A DNA stretch of 49,490 bases from Helochares maculicollis (lineage: Eukaryota > Arthropoda > Insecta > Coleoptera > Hydrophilidae). The notes beneath the pieces are model-generated. The model was not told the origin of the DNA. It saw nothing but the letters and a program-made list of their open reading frames with translations, and did not search any database. The stretch covers positions 1 to 49,490 of the forward strand of contig JAWQRO010000198.1 of NCBI GenBank assembly GCA_033557835.1, read 5' to 3'. Shown piece by piece: positions 15,565 through 26,829 of the stretch. A program made the position numbers and the translations under genes. Each line of letters begins with the position of its first letter. The stretch's first letter is position 1.

Positions 15565-15622
15565 GAAAATTAAACATTTGAAGGAAAATGAAACATTTTG
15601 AGAAGAAAATTAAACAATTTCA
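15565..15622 (+). repeat. Tandem repeat, three units of about 20 bp
   Basis: Three consecutive units of the form GAAAATKAAACAWTTTSAR begin near 15,565, 15,584 and 15,605. They differ by a few substitutions and by one or two bases in length. This is a small degenerate minisatellite in otherwise unremarkable AT-rich DNA. Confidence 0.6.
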
Positions 15623-17522
15623 GGGGGTCCTCTGTAATCGCGAATGTAAACGTGAGTTTATTCCTTGGGTAATTATAAAACAAGACTAACTAAAATTATA
15701 TAAGCATAACCTACCGAAATTTCAAAAATCAAGCAGTTCTATGAAATCCTTAACTCTTAATTGCAAAGACAGCCATAAAGACTGTCGTTCAGTACAGTCG
15801 GAGCAAGCCCATTAATATTAGACTTATCTCACTAAAGTTTTCATAATTTTAAATGGTACTGTATTGTTTAAGTCGTCTTTCCCAGATGTAAAATATTAGC
15901 ATAGCTTTAAATATTCGTATATGTTACTTCCCAATTCAACGCCAATCTCAAAACGTATATTAGAAAAATGCGGAAAACTACATATATTTTTCTCTATTTT
16001 TTTGAAGAGGCTTAAGTTCTCATGGCCAAAAAGTGAATCAATTGTTTATAGTGTTAGTCTAATTTAAAATAAAATTGATTTAATTATGATATTATGAGCA
16101 GAAAAGTTGTTGAGGAATATTCCTGAACCGGTGTGCAACGCGCTCTCGTGTTGTGAAAATGCAAAAAATAAGTGTTTTAATTTGCATTGTTTGCAACAAT
16201 AAAAAATAAACACAAGAGGTTGTAATCAGTTTATTTCCGTATTACATACGCTTGTGAACTCTCGGCTCTATTCTAGTGAATGTTTTAAAATCTACAAATC
16301 CTAAGCGAAGCATACGCAAACATCAAATTGAAAATAAACGTATGAAATAACAGTTACACTTTAAACGTAAAAATCAATTGTGTCGAAATTTTTCGAATAA
16401 TGCGCGTGTATATTTTATGACCCGGGCGTGAGGTTTGTCGCTTCTGCCCAACGTTAGCTACGGGATTCTTCTCTAGATTTTTTACACCAGAAAAGCCCTT
16501 ATCGCATTATCTGTGAGCAGCAGCTTTCTATAGTCCTATTGAAGTATTGAAACTACCATAATTAATTCTGTTGACCAATTGCGTAAGACAAATGAGTTAA
16601 GAGGAGAAAGAGAGCTCTATTGGCCAGATATTAAGAAACTAATCCCTAAGGGTGTCAATACTAGTCAACGAGTTAAGGATACAAAAGGCAAGAAGTCACC
16701 TTATTAAGGCTATTCGACGTCTCCATTGTAATTTACATAACTTCATGTTCAATATTAAAATGATTCTGGAATGGCTCTTCCATACAGATTCATCATGGGT
16801 GAAAATATTGAAAGGTGGTTAAATAAAAAAATTAACTGATTAAAATTTGCGTTTAGAACGTGAAGCAATAGTTTCAAGCAATTCAGTTGTTTTCAATAGA
16901 AGAAAAAAATGAATCAGTATTATCAATGTGAGTGATGGCCAGAAAGTAGTCAAATGGGAGTAGTGGAAGCCTTGAATGCGACAATGTTAAACACGAATCT
17001 GGTGTGGAGGTAATTGGAAACAATAGAACAGTCAGAGGAGTAAACAACGTTGTTAACTAATGTATGTTATTACTTCAAGTAAACTACACTCCCCATAATA
17101 TACAATACAGTATATACAAATTTACGCACCTGCATTAATAATTAGAATTAGGATGTAGAATTTTTCTATTTCATATTTTTCGTTAGTCACAAAAATCATA
17201 AACATGAAGTAGCTAATTCAGTAGTATTACTACCACAGTGTAAACTTTATAAATAAAAGTCGCCTATTAGGATAGCAGCACCTCAGAAAGAAATTTCATT
17301 ATTGTTAACAAAAAATACCAAAATAACTTCATAACAGCAAGAACACGCTAAAGCGCAGAAATAAGATTAGCTCACTAACATCCTATTTTAGAAAAATGTT
17401 AGATGTTAAAGGGACAAAAATAAATGCTACTATCAGAGCAAATGATTGATTTTCGAGAATAACAGAGGAGAAAGCGGCAAGTGTCCAATTATTCCGCAAA
17501 TACTGCACAACTCAAACCGATA
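15623..17522. other. Non-coding region left of the mariner relic
   Basis: No gene or RNA is recognised. The stretch near 17,240-17,500 is A-rich on the plus strand, like the flanks of the mariner relic and the 7.7-8.1 kb region, and may contain further degraded copies of the same repeat. Confidence 0.5.
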
Positions 17523-17618
17523 CAAATAAACTCAACAGAAAATAAATTATAATGAGAAATATCATACAGCAACTCTTTAAACACTGTACAAATAGAACGA
17601 ATTGATGACTGTTGAAGT
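17523..17618 (+). repeat. Copy B of the dispersed A-rich repeat, left of the mariner relic
   Basis: It begins with a 16-base block, CAAATAAACTCAACAG (17,523-17,538), repeated exactly on the other side of the mariner relic at 18,608-18,623. Similarity continues through a GAGAAA block and an AAT-AGAA block toward GAATTG. The two copies flank the transposon as direct repeats roughly 1.1 kb apart. They are far too long and diverged to be its target duplication. Confidence 0.45.
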
Positions 17619-17682
17619 GTTGTATTAGTATATTAATAAATTCTTTCGACCCAAATGGGATATCCAAAGTAATATCAAAATT

Positions 17683-17711
17683 TTAAGTGCGCAACTAAGT
17701 TCTCGCTATTT
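17683..17711 (+). repeat. Left terminal inverted repeat of the mariner relic
   Basis: It starts TTAAGTGCGCAACTAAGTTC and continues through CTCGCTATTT. It pairs with 18,534-18,562 in inverted orientation with two mismatches, at the fourth base and near the inner end. Confidence 0.9.
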
Positions 17712-17727
17712 ATCAATAGATGACTCC

Positions 17728-18486
17728 AGCAGCATGAAGAACTTGCTTCAGCATTAGGGGTTACCCGCCAAGCCATTTCCAAGCGATTGCATGCGTTGAG
17801 AATGATTCACAAGCAAGGAACTTGGGTTCCATATAATTTGAAGCCAAGGGATGTTGAACGTCGTTTTTTGCCTGTGAACAACTGCTCCAGCGGCAAAAAG
17901 GAAACGTTTTCTTCATCACATCGTGGCGGGTGATGAAAAATGGATTCATTACAGCAACTCAAAGAAAAGAAAGTCATGGGGACTGCCCGATCAAGCTTCT
18001 ACGTCTTCGGCTCGGCCAAATATTCACCCTGAGAAGGTTATGCTGTGTATTTGGTGGGACTAGGTCGGTGTTATTTATTATAAACTGTTGAAACCGAACG
18101 AAACTATCACTAGGGAACGGTATCAATTTCAATTTATGCGATTGAGCCGAGCACTGCGCGAAAAGCGGCCACAATACGAGAAGAGACACGAAAAAGCAAT
18201 TCTACAGCATGACAACGCTCGCCCTCACATTGCCAAACACGTTAAAACCTACCTGGAAATGCTCAATCCTGTCTCACCCGCCATATTCTCCAGATATTGC
18301 GCCGTCCGATTATTACTTGTTCCGTTCGATGGCACATGGTCTGGCTGATCAGCAGTTCACCTCATATGAAGACATCAAAAAATGGCTTGATTCGTGGATA
18401 GCCTCAAAAGAAGAGCACTTTTACCGTAACGGTATTGGTGCTGATGGGAAAAAGTTGTAACTAACGATGGGCAATACTTTAAATGA
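17728..18486 (+). pseudogene. Decayed mariner transposase, N-terminus missing
   Basis: The translation resembles mariner transposases of the Mos1 type, read in pieces across frames. It starts in the second DNA-binding part (EELASALGV, then KRLHALRMIHKQGTWVPY). Next come the first catalytic Asp in GDEKWIH (Asp at 17,932), the second in HDNARPH (18,211) and the third in YSPDIAPSDY (18,308). Lesions I can place are single-base losses in the T run near 17,864 and in the A run near 17,894, an in-frame TAG at 18,061 and a deletion of about 8 bases near 18,267. The last one leaves 97 bases between the second and third Asp where a DD34D enzyme needs 105. The segment before DGQYFK is also shortened and shifted (about 18,436-18,460). 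All three catalytic residues survive, but no continuous protein can be made. Confidence 0.88.
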
Positions 18487-18533
18487 TTCATTTGTAATCA
18501 TTTTTTTACAGTAAAGTTGCATTTTCACTAAAA

Positions 18534-18562
18534 AAACAGCGAGAACTTAGTTGCGCACCTAA
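18534..18562 (-). repeat. Right terminal inverted repeat of the mariner relic
   Basis: Read on the minus strand it begins TTAGGTGCGCAACTAAGTTC and continues CTCGCTGTT. It is the better preserved end and is followed by the TA target dinucleotide. Confidence 0.9.
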
Positions 18563-18607
18563 TAGAGAACTAAATCATTCGAAAAATAATTTAAACCATC
18601 TCATGCT

Positions 18608-18701
18608 CAAATAAACTCAACAGCAAGAAAGGTCACATAAACATTGAGAAAATTCACACAAGCACATCTCAAACTGTTAAAATAGAATTGGTGGCTTGAA
18701 T
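18608..18701 (+). repeat. Copy C of the dispersed A-rich repeat, right of the mariner relic
   Basis: It opens with the same 16-base block as the copy at 17,523 and then shows GAGAAAATTCACACAAGCAC, close to the 7.8-kb copy, and AAAATAGAATTG, close to the left-flank copy. It shares features with each of the other two, which supports a real family over a single duplication. Confidence 0.45.
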
Positions 18702-20246
18702 TGGAGAGAAACAGAATGGCACCAAAAAATATGAACACATCGATACATAACAATCTTAGCAGATGAGTAATAAGTGAAATGACAAATAATAAAGATTGAT
18801 TTTGAACTAAAAAGCAAATATATTCAGTATTCGGAAAGCAACATTTTCGTTTCCATTATAGGAACAGAGATCTAGTTCGAATGTACTTAAAACAATAAAG
18901 AATCATTAACATAAAAATAGAAATAGCATAGTTTTAAATAGGAAAATAGTAATGCCCAGAAAACTCACGTCTTTTGGTCATATGAGGCTTAGAAAAGGAA
19001 ACGACGCTTTCAATATTCTTTAAAAGTAAATCACAACAACATTCCTTCTTGTATACAACGCTGAAAAAATTCCTAAGCTGTGGCTACACTCTTCGTTTTA
19101 ACTAATTTCCAAAATACGTACACCCAAGACAAAAACATATTTGAGATAAATAAATTTAACGAGTTCTCTACTAAAAAGTTTTTTTCGGAAGGCAAGAGAA
19201 ATTTTGTTTTGCATGCAAGTGCAGTATCAGCATATTGCGATATTTGCTGTGAAGTGCTACTTTGGTTCATAGACTATGAGAAGACGATTGATATGCTTTT
19301 ACAGACAAACTGATACTCCACATACATGTCTGGATGAGAAAGCGTTTTACTGTGCCTGTGAATCATTTTCCCGCTGAAAAATAAATACTGAAAAAATTCC
19401 ATTTATGCAGGGTAATTTGTCTATAACAAATCTATTATTGTAAAAATAATAATCTTAGTCACTGTTACACAAATATTTGGTTGACTTATCATTTACTTTT
19501 CAAGTATGATATTTGTAAATTTTGTAAATTTTAATATCACGCCACTGCCAAATCAGTATTATTGCCTATTCTCTTTCAATATGTGAAGGATTTTAATTTT
19601 GTTTTTGTCACACATATGTGGAGCTCTTAGTTTAAATATCTGAGGCCTGACATTTTAAATCATATATCATATAGAATAACTTTGACAAAATAATTTAAAG
19701 CTAGATTACTCCTTCTTGCTTCCAATAAATCGATAACTATATCATATAAGTACTTAATGAAAAAAACGCATCTCTATTTTGTTCGTGACATTAATGTTGT
19801 AAGCAAAATATTCTAACAACTCTTTAAAATCATTATATATCAATAAAACTATACACTTACAAAATTCCAGCTTAAGTACATGTACCTGTTTTTTTATAAA
19901 ATTGAGAACAATTATTGTTTACTATTTAAAAAAAATGACAAATAATATGATAAACAATTCAAAATTGTCACAAGTACAAATATTCAAAACCATTTATCAG
20001 CTTAAAAACTGGTGTAACATGAGTTCTAAGTTAAAATGAATCATCCAAGTTTATAAAATATAAAAGATTTTGGCATAGTGTAACCACCCAAAAGAACGAT
20101 TTGGCACTGCATCAAAGCGCCGCGACGCTGCGTCGAGGCAGCCCCATAGATACTATAATATATATATTTTCTTGAAAATAGAGGACGCATATCACTGGAT
20201 TTATGTAGTTTTTAGTTGAGTTTTATTTTTTAAAACGTCCCAAATA
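18702..20246. other. AT-rich non-coding region, nothing recognised
   Basis: Only short chance frames occur here. A GC-rich spot at 20,115-20,140 (CGCCGCGACGCTGCGTCG) forms a small hairpin. No gene, RNA or transposon end was seen. Confidence 0.55.
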
Positions 20247-20281
20247 GAAATATACAGATGATTCGCATCTGTATATATTTC
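20247..20281. repeat. Short hairpin, 14-bp arms with a 5-base loop
   Basis: GAAATATACAGATG is followed by ATTCG and then CATCTGTATATATTTC. The arms pair fully apart from two extra bases on the right. It is too short to look like a standard animal microRNA precursor. Its function, if any, is unknown. Confidence 0.6.
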
Positions 20282-20294
20282 TTTTAATATAGTC

Positions 20295-20310
20295 ATTCTG
20301 TATACAGAAT
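20295..20310. repeat. Perfect 16-bp palindrome
   Basis: ATTCTGTATACAGAAT reads the same on both strands. It begins 13 bases after the hairpin at 20,247-20,281 and shares its TCTGTATA core. It could be a dimeric protein-binding site or a chance AT-rich palindrome. Confidence 0.6.
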
Positions 20311-21901
20311 TATATCCGAATTCATAAAAAACTTGCAATTTTTTCATCTCTCAAGCCCTGCAAATTTCTCCAACTGATGTAGAGACTCCCCAAGCAAATG
20401 CGTTCCCTTTATGGCTCACTTATAAGATTATAAAAATTTATGGACGATCTTAAGGAATTTTTAAAATGGCCCGATGTGTTTACATTAAACTTCCCTTTAT
20501 GTTATGGGGGGTTAATAATGTCGTAACTCCGTGTCCTATTTACATAATATTGCGCCCGAAATTTCAATAAGTGGCGGAATGTGGAAGATGATCGCCTGCT
20601 AATGGGGGAGTATATTAAAGGTGCGTTTCCCATAGAAACTTATTAAATATTTTTTTCCTTGTGACATTCTTTCTATGTTGGCAAGCAAGCATGTAGGTCG
20701 TGTGTGCCTTTTTCTTTCCTTAGGTATTTCCGTCCAATAAAAACAGAATTTAATAATAAAAATTAAAAGGTCTAAACAGAAGCTGCAATTTCATAACTAG
20801 ACTGCTTCTTTGGTGCCGGTGCTGGCTGGTGGGCGAGTAAATGAGTAAGTAATTAACGGGGATCAAAGGAAACTGGTCTTTAGTTTTAGTTGAGGAACGA
20901 ACGGAATGGCGAGGGCCTCCTCGGCTTGGCTTGGCACAGCGTATCTTATGATTAGAGTAATTTGTTGTACGTAGCCCATATAAATTATTCATCTAAGATT
21001 AACCAGGAGTTCTGCACTTCTGCGTTTATATTCACAATGTCGCAGTTGGTAGGGACTGGAACTATTTACCAACTACCATTAAGATCAAATACTAAAGATA
21101 ACAACTACAACAAGAATACAAATGTGCATCCTTATATATGATTTAATGTTTCCGATGTATTCCTTCCAGTGTACCAGGATATTTCATTGTTTGTGCTGTG
21201 GTTAGTGGAATGAAATTAAATTGAATATCTTGAAGTTATGCGGGGAAATATTGTGACTTTCTGTTTGGTTTTGCACATCTTCTGCTACTTGTTTTAATCT
21301 ATTCAATCGATGCTTTACAAATATATGTGTATCGCAAAGTTCGAACGCTCAACAAGGGCACTTATTTTGTTTATTATTTACATGATATGTGTCTCTAAGC
21401 GCTGCACAGCATTTTGTGCACGTAAATAACATACAGTAACAAATTTCAAAATTATCATTATAATTTTTGCTGTAATGCACTGTTTCCATTTATTAAATGT
21501 ATAGAGTCTCTACTGTTTAACAACCAAACAATTAAAGCAGAGGAAGTCATTTCAATGGCATTTTTTTTTGTTTTTACTTCTGAGCCGGAATTCCTTCCGT
21601 AGACTGAAATGTATCAATTGACAATATATTGATGCTGTTGTGAACAACTTCTTGAACATATTTAATTCCCGGCCGCATATTAGAATAATGAACCGCCACG
21701 TTTTCAAGGTAAATTCAATAATTGTGACCGTGGTTGAACGAAGCATTGTTAGACAGTCAAATATTTAAATTGCTTGATTTACAAACAACAGAAGAGCGCA
21801 AACACATACAGCACATGCAATTTTCCCAACTCTCATGCTCAATTCAAGTCCAATCCATCGCGGGCTCTTCCAAGTTGAACTCAACACTCATTGACACTTC
21901 T
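20311..21901. other. Non-coding region, nothing recognised
   Basis: No gene, RNA or transposon end was found. Open frames are at most about 80 codons with no recognisable motif. Confidence 0.55.
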
Positions 21902-21943
21902 GCGTTCACATTCGCGTTCGCATTCGCATTTACATTCGCGTTC
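21902..21943 (+). repeat. Hexamer tandem repeat, seven units
   Basis: There are seven consecutive units of RYRTTY form (GCGTTC, ACATTC, GCGTTC, GCATTC, GCATTT, ACATTC, GCGTTC). Every unit keeps TT, and nearly all changes are transitions. Being a multiple of three, it keeps a frame open, reading as alternating Ala/Thr and Phe in one frame, which explains the short ORF over it. I found no evidence that it is translated. Confidence 0.8.
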
Positions 21944-22061
21944 GGTTGACAAAAGCTCCGAACATACGAAAAATATATAGGACAACTGAATTGTAAATTG
22001 CGTAAAATCAAATTAAACGACTTGTATGCAAAGTGTTGTTAATAATGGGGAGAGTAGAGGG

Positions 22062-22067
22062 TATAAA
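22062..22067 (+). promoter_or_regulatory. TATA-like box at the edge of a GC-rich island
   Basis: GGGTATAAAGGGG is a close match to a TATA box in a GC-rich setting, unusual here given how common random TATA strings are in this AT-rich DNA. There is no clear initiator 25-35 bases downstream. If used, it would read rightward into the GC-rich stretch that ends near 22,500. Confidence 0.3.
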
Positions 22068-22152
22068 GGGGCCTGAGAAGAGGCGAGGGTGGCTTAAGGG
22101 AGTCGGTTGGTTCATTGCTCCGTTGCTAAGAGAGCGCTGTTGTCGCAGTCAA

Positions 22153-22162
22153 GTCACGTGAC
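22153..22162. promoter_or_regulatory. GTCACGTGAC palindromic E-box
   Basis: A perfect 10-bp palindrome around CACGTG, the form bound by bHLH factors of the MITF/TFE, USF and MAX type and, through its core, by CLOCK/CYCLE. It lies about 90 bases right of the TATA-like box. A single site can occur by chance, and binding is not shown. Confidence 0.35.
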
Positions 22163-22399
22163 AGGGATAATATCAACCCTCTCCCGGCTTCCCTTATTTA
22201 TTGCGAAGAGCGCGAGATGCGTCCAATGTTATTATCAAGCTGTATACCTGTATGTGGGGCTGGAATAAGAGGTTTGAAATTTCTATTCTGCTCTTGAACG
22301 GGATACTATAAGTAGGTATTCGCGGGAGGCTTCGGATGAGAAGCCAAATTTTTGCCATCTCCGTGTTTTCCAACCTCCCACGCCTGGCATAAGCACCTC

Positions 22400-22422
22400 G
22401 GTGGCGGCGGAGGCGGCAGCAG
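22400..22422 (+). repeat. GGC-rich trinucleotide stretch
   Basis: A run of GGCGGCGGAGGCGGCAGC type lies inside the GC-rich island. It can be read as Gly-rich or Ala-rich in different frames. In the Ala frame an open stretch continues to 22,607, but no splice signals or domain support an exon. Confidence 0.5.
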
Positions 22423-25400
22423 AAGATCGGCATTACGCCCATCGCGGCACTAGCGGCAACGGGCCCCTTTTAAACCACCCCTCGTGGCTCCCCATCCAAC
22501 AATTGTTACGCTATTACTTCCAGCAAGCTGCCTCTTCATTATTATACATATTTTCTATGTGTTTAACAGGTGTTAAATTTCACTTGACTCCCCTGATTTT
22601 ATCTTAATAAATATTTCAGTTTACACATATGCTGTAAAGTTAAATGGAGTTTACGTGGACGAAACATTTTCTCATTTTTCATATTTATTATTATCAAGAT
22701 AGCTCTCTTTCGGCTGATTTAAAATATTTAAATATATGAGCAGCATCACCAACAAGTAAATAAAAATATTGACATGGTTTCTAAATTAAAACCCTGGCCA
22801 TAAGCCCATTTCTATATCAATAGATACGCGAAAAGGCAGCTACTTTGCCACACTCGATTTTTATAACGGAACCAAATGGGATTTATTTATTCGCGCTTTC
22901 TTTACATTTTCATGAATTAGATTGTAAAGCTATTTTGCTGTAAATTACTTCTGTTAAAAATAAAATTAGGTCCCTATTTACTTGGCATTTTTCATAACAA
23001 GATTTTAAAAATCATGAACTTAGTATAATAATTTATATTTAAATCATTGCGAATTAAACTTTTACATTTCTGTAAATAAACAAATAAAAATTAGGATTAC
23101 GAAAGGGTTATCCATGAAGGCATTAACTTATTAAAAAACTAGAATCCAAGTACAGAAAACATAAATGTGTCACAAATATAAGTTTAAAATTTTGTGTCTA
23201 GTCGTGCCAAAAATTCTTTGTTCATACAATAATTAATATCTTCTATTTGCCTTTCTATAGGGCTTATTTAAATTAACCCGACTATAACGATGCTTCAGTC
23301 ACATTTACAATAAATATAGCACATTTCTATTGCTATTCCAAAATATTTATTGTTCTTAATTAAATTAAATACTACAACTGCTCTTCATTGTTCCCCATTA
23401 TCATAAGTATCAGTAAATTTTTCATCGTATAGTTGTGTGCTATATTATATATTATATATAAATATTAATATATTTTTAATTTATTTTCAAATTAATCATA
23501 TAGGTTCAATAGTCTCTCTTATATTTAAATAATTTTGAGCATCATGTTTACTACTATTGTATAAGTAGAATCAGTTAAATTAAATCATTGTTTTCAACAT
23601 CAGTAGAGCTGAGTTTAGGTCAATATGTCATGAAACTGTTTGTGGGTCCATCCAAAATTCCGTATTCAAGAATCAGTTGTGTAAAACTATAAGAACTTTG
23701 TCGTATATTATAAATCATTTCCGTAATTTAACAGCTATATATACATAGAAAGAGAGAGAGAAGACATACGAGAAATGCATCATAAGACGAGTAATGCAAA
23801 GAGAAATAGGAAAAAGAAAATAAAATCTCTGAGAGGAGGATTCAATTTGTATTTTCGTAAAACTTTCCATGAATTTTCCACGATTGTAATACGAACTTTT
23901 TGTATTTTCTCCGATATTTGAATGTGTTAAACACAATTTCAAGAGATGTGTGCGCTTAATAAAATTGAAATTGGAACGACTTTTAGCTTAGGCTTATTAT
24001 CTCCTATGTTCTTACATATTCTGGATATAATTTGATATTCCAGAGTTCTTTGGAAAAATCTGTTTACAAATAGGCTGAGATTAAAAAAGCATACTTCATG
24101 CTTCTTTTAAGTTGTATGTACCATCTTCATTTAAGAAAAAATACTTTGAATATACTGGCCCAGAAATTACTTCCACGATTAAATTATGAATATAAATTTA
24201 ACCTTTCAATTTGCATTACATTACTGTAACAGCATCAAGCGCATGAAAATAAATACTGGCAATAGTATATGAACTCTATCAGCTCAAAGTGACTGCTAAA
24301 AGTTGATAAAGTCATTTGTAGAATAATGAAATCCTTTGATTGTGGCGTTTTAAGTAACTCAATCGCAATTTTCTGATATTAATGAAGTATCCTCGAGATT
24401 TGAATCCGAATCCCGATTCCAAATGTCATCATTTTCATGAAAGCTTCATTAAGAAGTGAAGATTAATTGTGATCACTAATCTTTGGGGCCTTTATGGACG
24501 GCAATAAGTCTTAAGTTTTGTTTTCCCGGAGAGGAATGAGAGAAATTGTTCGTTTCGTTCCAAGTTAGTTTGGTTTTTTAGGAGTTTCTGCTGCCGGAGC
24601 TTTGCAGCCGGAGTCGGGGATTCGGTGAGTTGAGGAAATTTAACTTTGGTGTAACTAAAATCTTCGGTAACGAGCTAGTATTCTAATATTTCAACAAAAG
24701 CCATTATCACCCCGTTGAAAAAACTACGAGCTAGACTCGCTCTGTCCAAAGTTTAGTAGAAACCGTGGAAGGGGTGGATTATTTGTTAGTTCCCTCAGTT
24801 AGGTGATGGCCCCTTTTGGAAAAAATGCATCCCAACTGCAAAAGATAAATTACCCGGGTCCCCATCTGGTATCCACACAAAAAAACCACAATAATTTCAG
24901 CAAATTCATTCGGCCATTTAAAAACACGCTAATCTGGCAAGACCACCCTCAGAACCGGCGAAGATATATCATGTTTTTCGTTCATTACGCGCGGAGGGTT
25001 GATAATGCCGGCATTTACCCTAAGTGCCCATCCAATAAAACAGGTATTTTATGAAATTTAATAGATCTTCCTTCCATATCGATCTACTTGGGAACGTGGT
25101 AGTGGCGGCGGCTTCCGAAGCGGCTTGAAGGGGGGCGGGTGGCTGCTCCAATGTTGCAGGGGGTGCTCAGGGGAGCCTGTATTTAATTGCGGTTGATCAT
25201 TATCTGTGATGTACGGTTTATATCAATAGCCTGAGGTTCATTCATGCTCTGATTTGTGTGAAGTTTGAACAGATTGTGATTACCCAGTATTGTTCGAGAG
25301 TGATTGGTATGTTTAGGTGAATTTATTTGACGTTTTATGGCCGGGCCGAAGTGGTTTTGTTCGGCGCTGGCCAATACAAGCCAGCTTCATTAATTCGCAT

Positions 25401-26801
25401 TGTAGTGTAAGTTTAACTGTGTTTTCTGACTGTTGTTTCGCACGGTTTTCCCCGGAGGCGTTAAATAGCCAACAGATTAAATTAACAGGGTTTATGGTTC
25501 GCTGCGAGATTCAAAACGTTTTATTAGTTCGGTTGTGTGTTTCGAATCTCCCTGCCCCCAACTTCTTTCCCGACCCCTGGTCTAGCGCCGTTTTCAATCC
25601 CTGCCTAGGACTATCGGCGTAGGGCCGACCTGAACTCAGCTTGAAACCATTTTCAGTGCGAACCTTGCTGCAGGCTGGATTGTGCTTTACGGATGACCTC
25701 TGTTACATTTTAGTTGTAACCTCAATCGTAACGCCGATTGAACGAAAGCCCCTCGATGTACCACTTGTTAATATTGATTTTAATGATGGTTTTCCCGTGT
25801 TGTTCCAAATTGCGCTCATCTAAATTTATTGTTGGCTGTGTTTTTTGGGTGGCCAATGCTGTAGTTTAGTTACTGTGTTTTGAGGTAATACATGAATAAA
25901 TAACATTAGTCATTTTGATAAAGTTGTGTTAGATCTTTTTTAGGTGGCATCTTAATTAAAAATATAAAAATTTCTTTAATTCTCCTCAACTAAAACTGTT
26001 TATTGCAGCAGTTGTTTGCTGAAAACTTTTGTTTTGAAATAACAGATAGTCTTATTAAATTACAATGAAAAATATAATTTGTCATCATTTACTTAGGTTC
26101 AATTTTACTTCTACAAAAAATTAAATTAATATAGAAATTCTCATTCGATGTATTCCTTTTATTATTTTGACATACCATTGTATCATTAAACTAAAACAAT
26201 ATAAAAGTTATAGAAATCACATTCTATTGAGTATCTAAGTTATTAAAATTAAATACTTTTTCTGAGATATTGTTGAGTTAAAATGAATTGGTTAATAGAA
26301 ATATAAAATAGTTTTGAACGGTGTATTTTTTAATATTTTTTCATCTATCTTAAATAATTGATTGAATTCACTCACATTAATCTCAGTATCAGCCAACTGA
26401 AAGTTATAATTGCTTAATCGCTTTTCCATAAAATACTGTTATTATCACAAATATTTAATTAACTTACTCATACTACACAAAAAAATCCATATATTGGTTT
26501 ATATTATTATTATATTATATTATTTAATTTTTTAAACATTTCTAACGCTGTCTACAAATTAAGCATAGATCATCGTATGTGTAGTATAGGGGATTTTTTT
26601 TGTGACCATTAGTGGTGAATTATCATCGTTTACGAGGGTTTACTGGCTTTTGAAAATTTTTCATTTTCCAATTACATCCGTCTGTTCGGAGCTTAAACGA
26701 CCATCGAGGTAATAAAATTTTTTCAGATTATTGACCCGCAAAGCCACATGTGTGTCTGTGTGTATGTGTATGCGATTTACTACACGGCCGTATTTTTAAG
26801 T
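22423..26801. other. Non-coding region with GC-richer pockets, no gene recognised
   Basis: GC-richer segments at about 24,480-24,620 and 24,800-25,800 carry short open frames (up to 101 codons at 25,317-25,622) with no recognised motif. The DNA between 22,620-24,470 and 25,830-26,600 is very AT-rich, with short TA-rich runs near 23,440-23,475 and 26,500-26,530. A short GT-rich run is at 26,750-26,775. Confidence 0.5.
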
Positions 26802-26829
26802 GGCTGCCATTAATTGAATGGAGGCAGCC
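26802..26829. repeat. Hairpin with an ATTAATT-containing loop
   Basis: GGCTGCC (26,802-26,808) and GGCAGCC (26,823-26,829) are exact inverted repeats around ATTAATTGAATGGA. A further ATT/AAT pairing inside shortens the loop to five bases. ATTAATT and the nearby TTTAATTGA resemble homeodomain binding sites. A regulatory role is possible but not shown. Confidence 0.4.

Larger units (their letters stand above)
17683..18562 (+). mobile_element. Mariner-family transposon relic with both ends, internally deleted
   Basis: This is an 880-bp element bounded by terminal inverted repeats of 29 bp that differ at two positions. A TA dinucleotide follows the right end (18,563-18,564), as expected for mariner target duplication. 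The matching left dinucleotide is TT, presumably mutated. Autonomous mariners are about 1.3 kb. Here the left repeat runs almost directly into the middle of the transposase, so the leader and roughly the first 100 codons are missing. The remaining coding region is broken several times. It cannot encode a transposase, but with two near-identical ends it could once have been mobilised in trans. Confidence 0.9.

Noticed and set aside
17974..18189. 71-codon minus-strand frame inside the mariner relic
   Set aside because: It is the antisense shadow of the transposase remnant.
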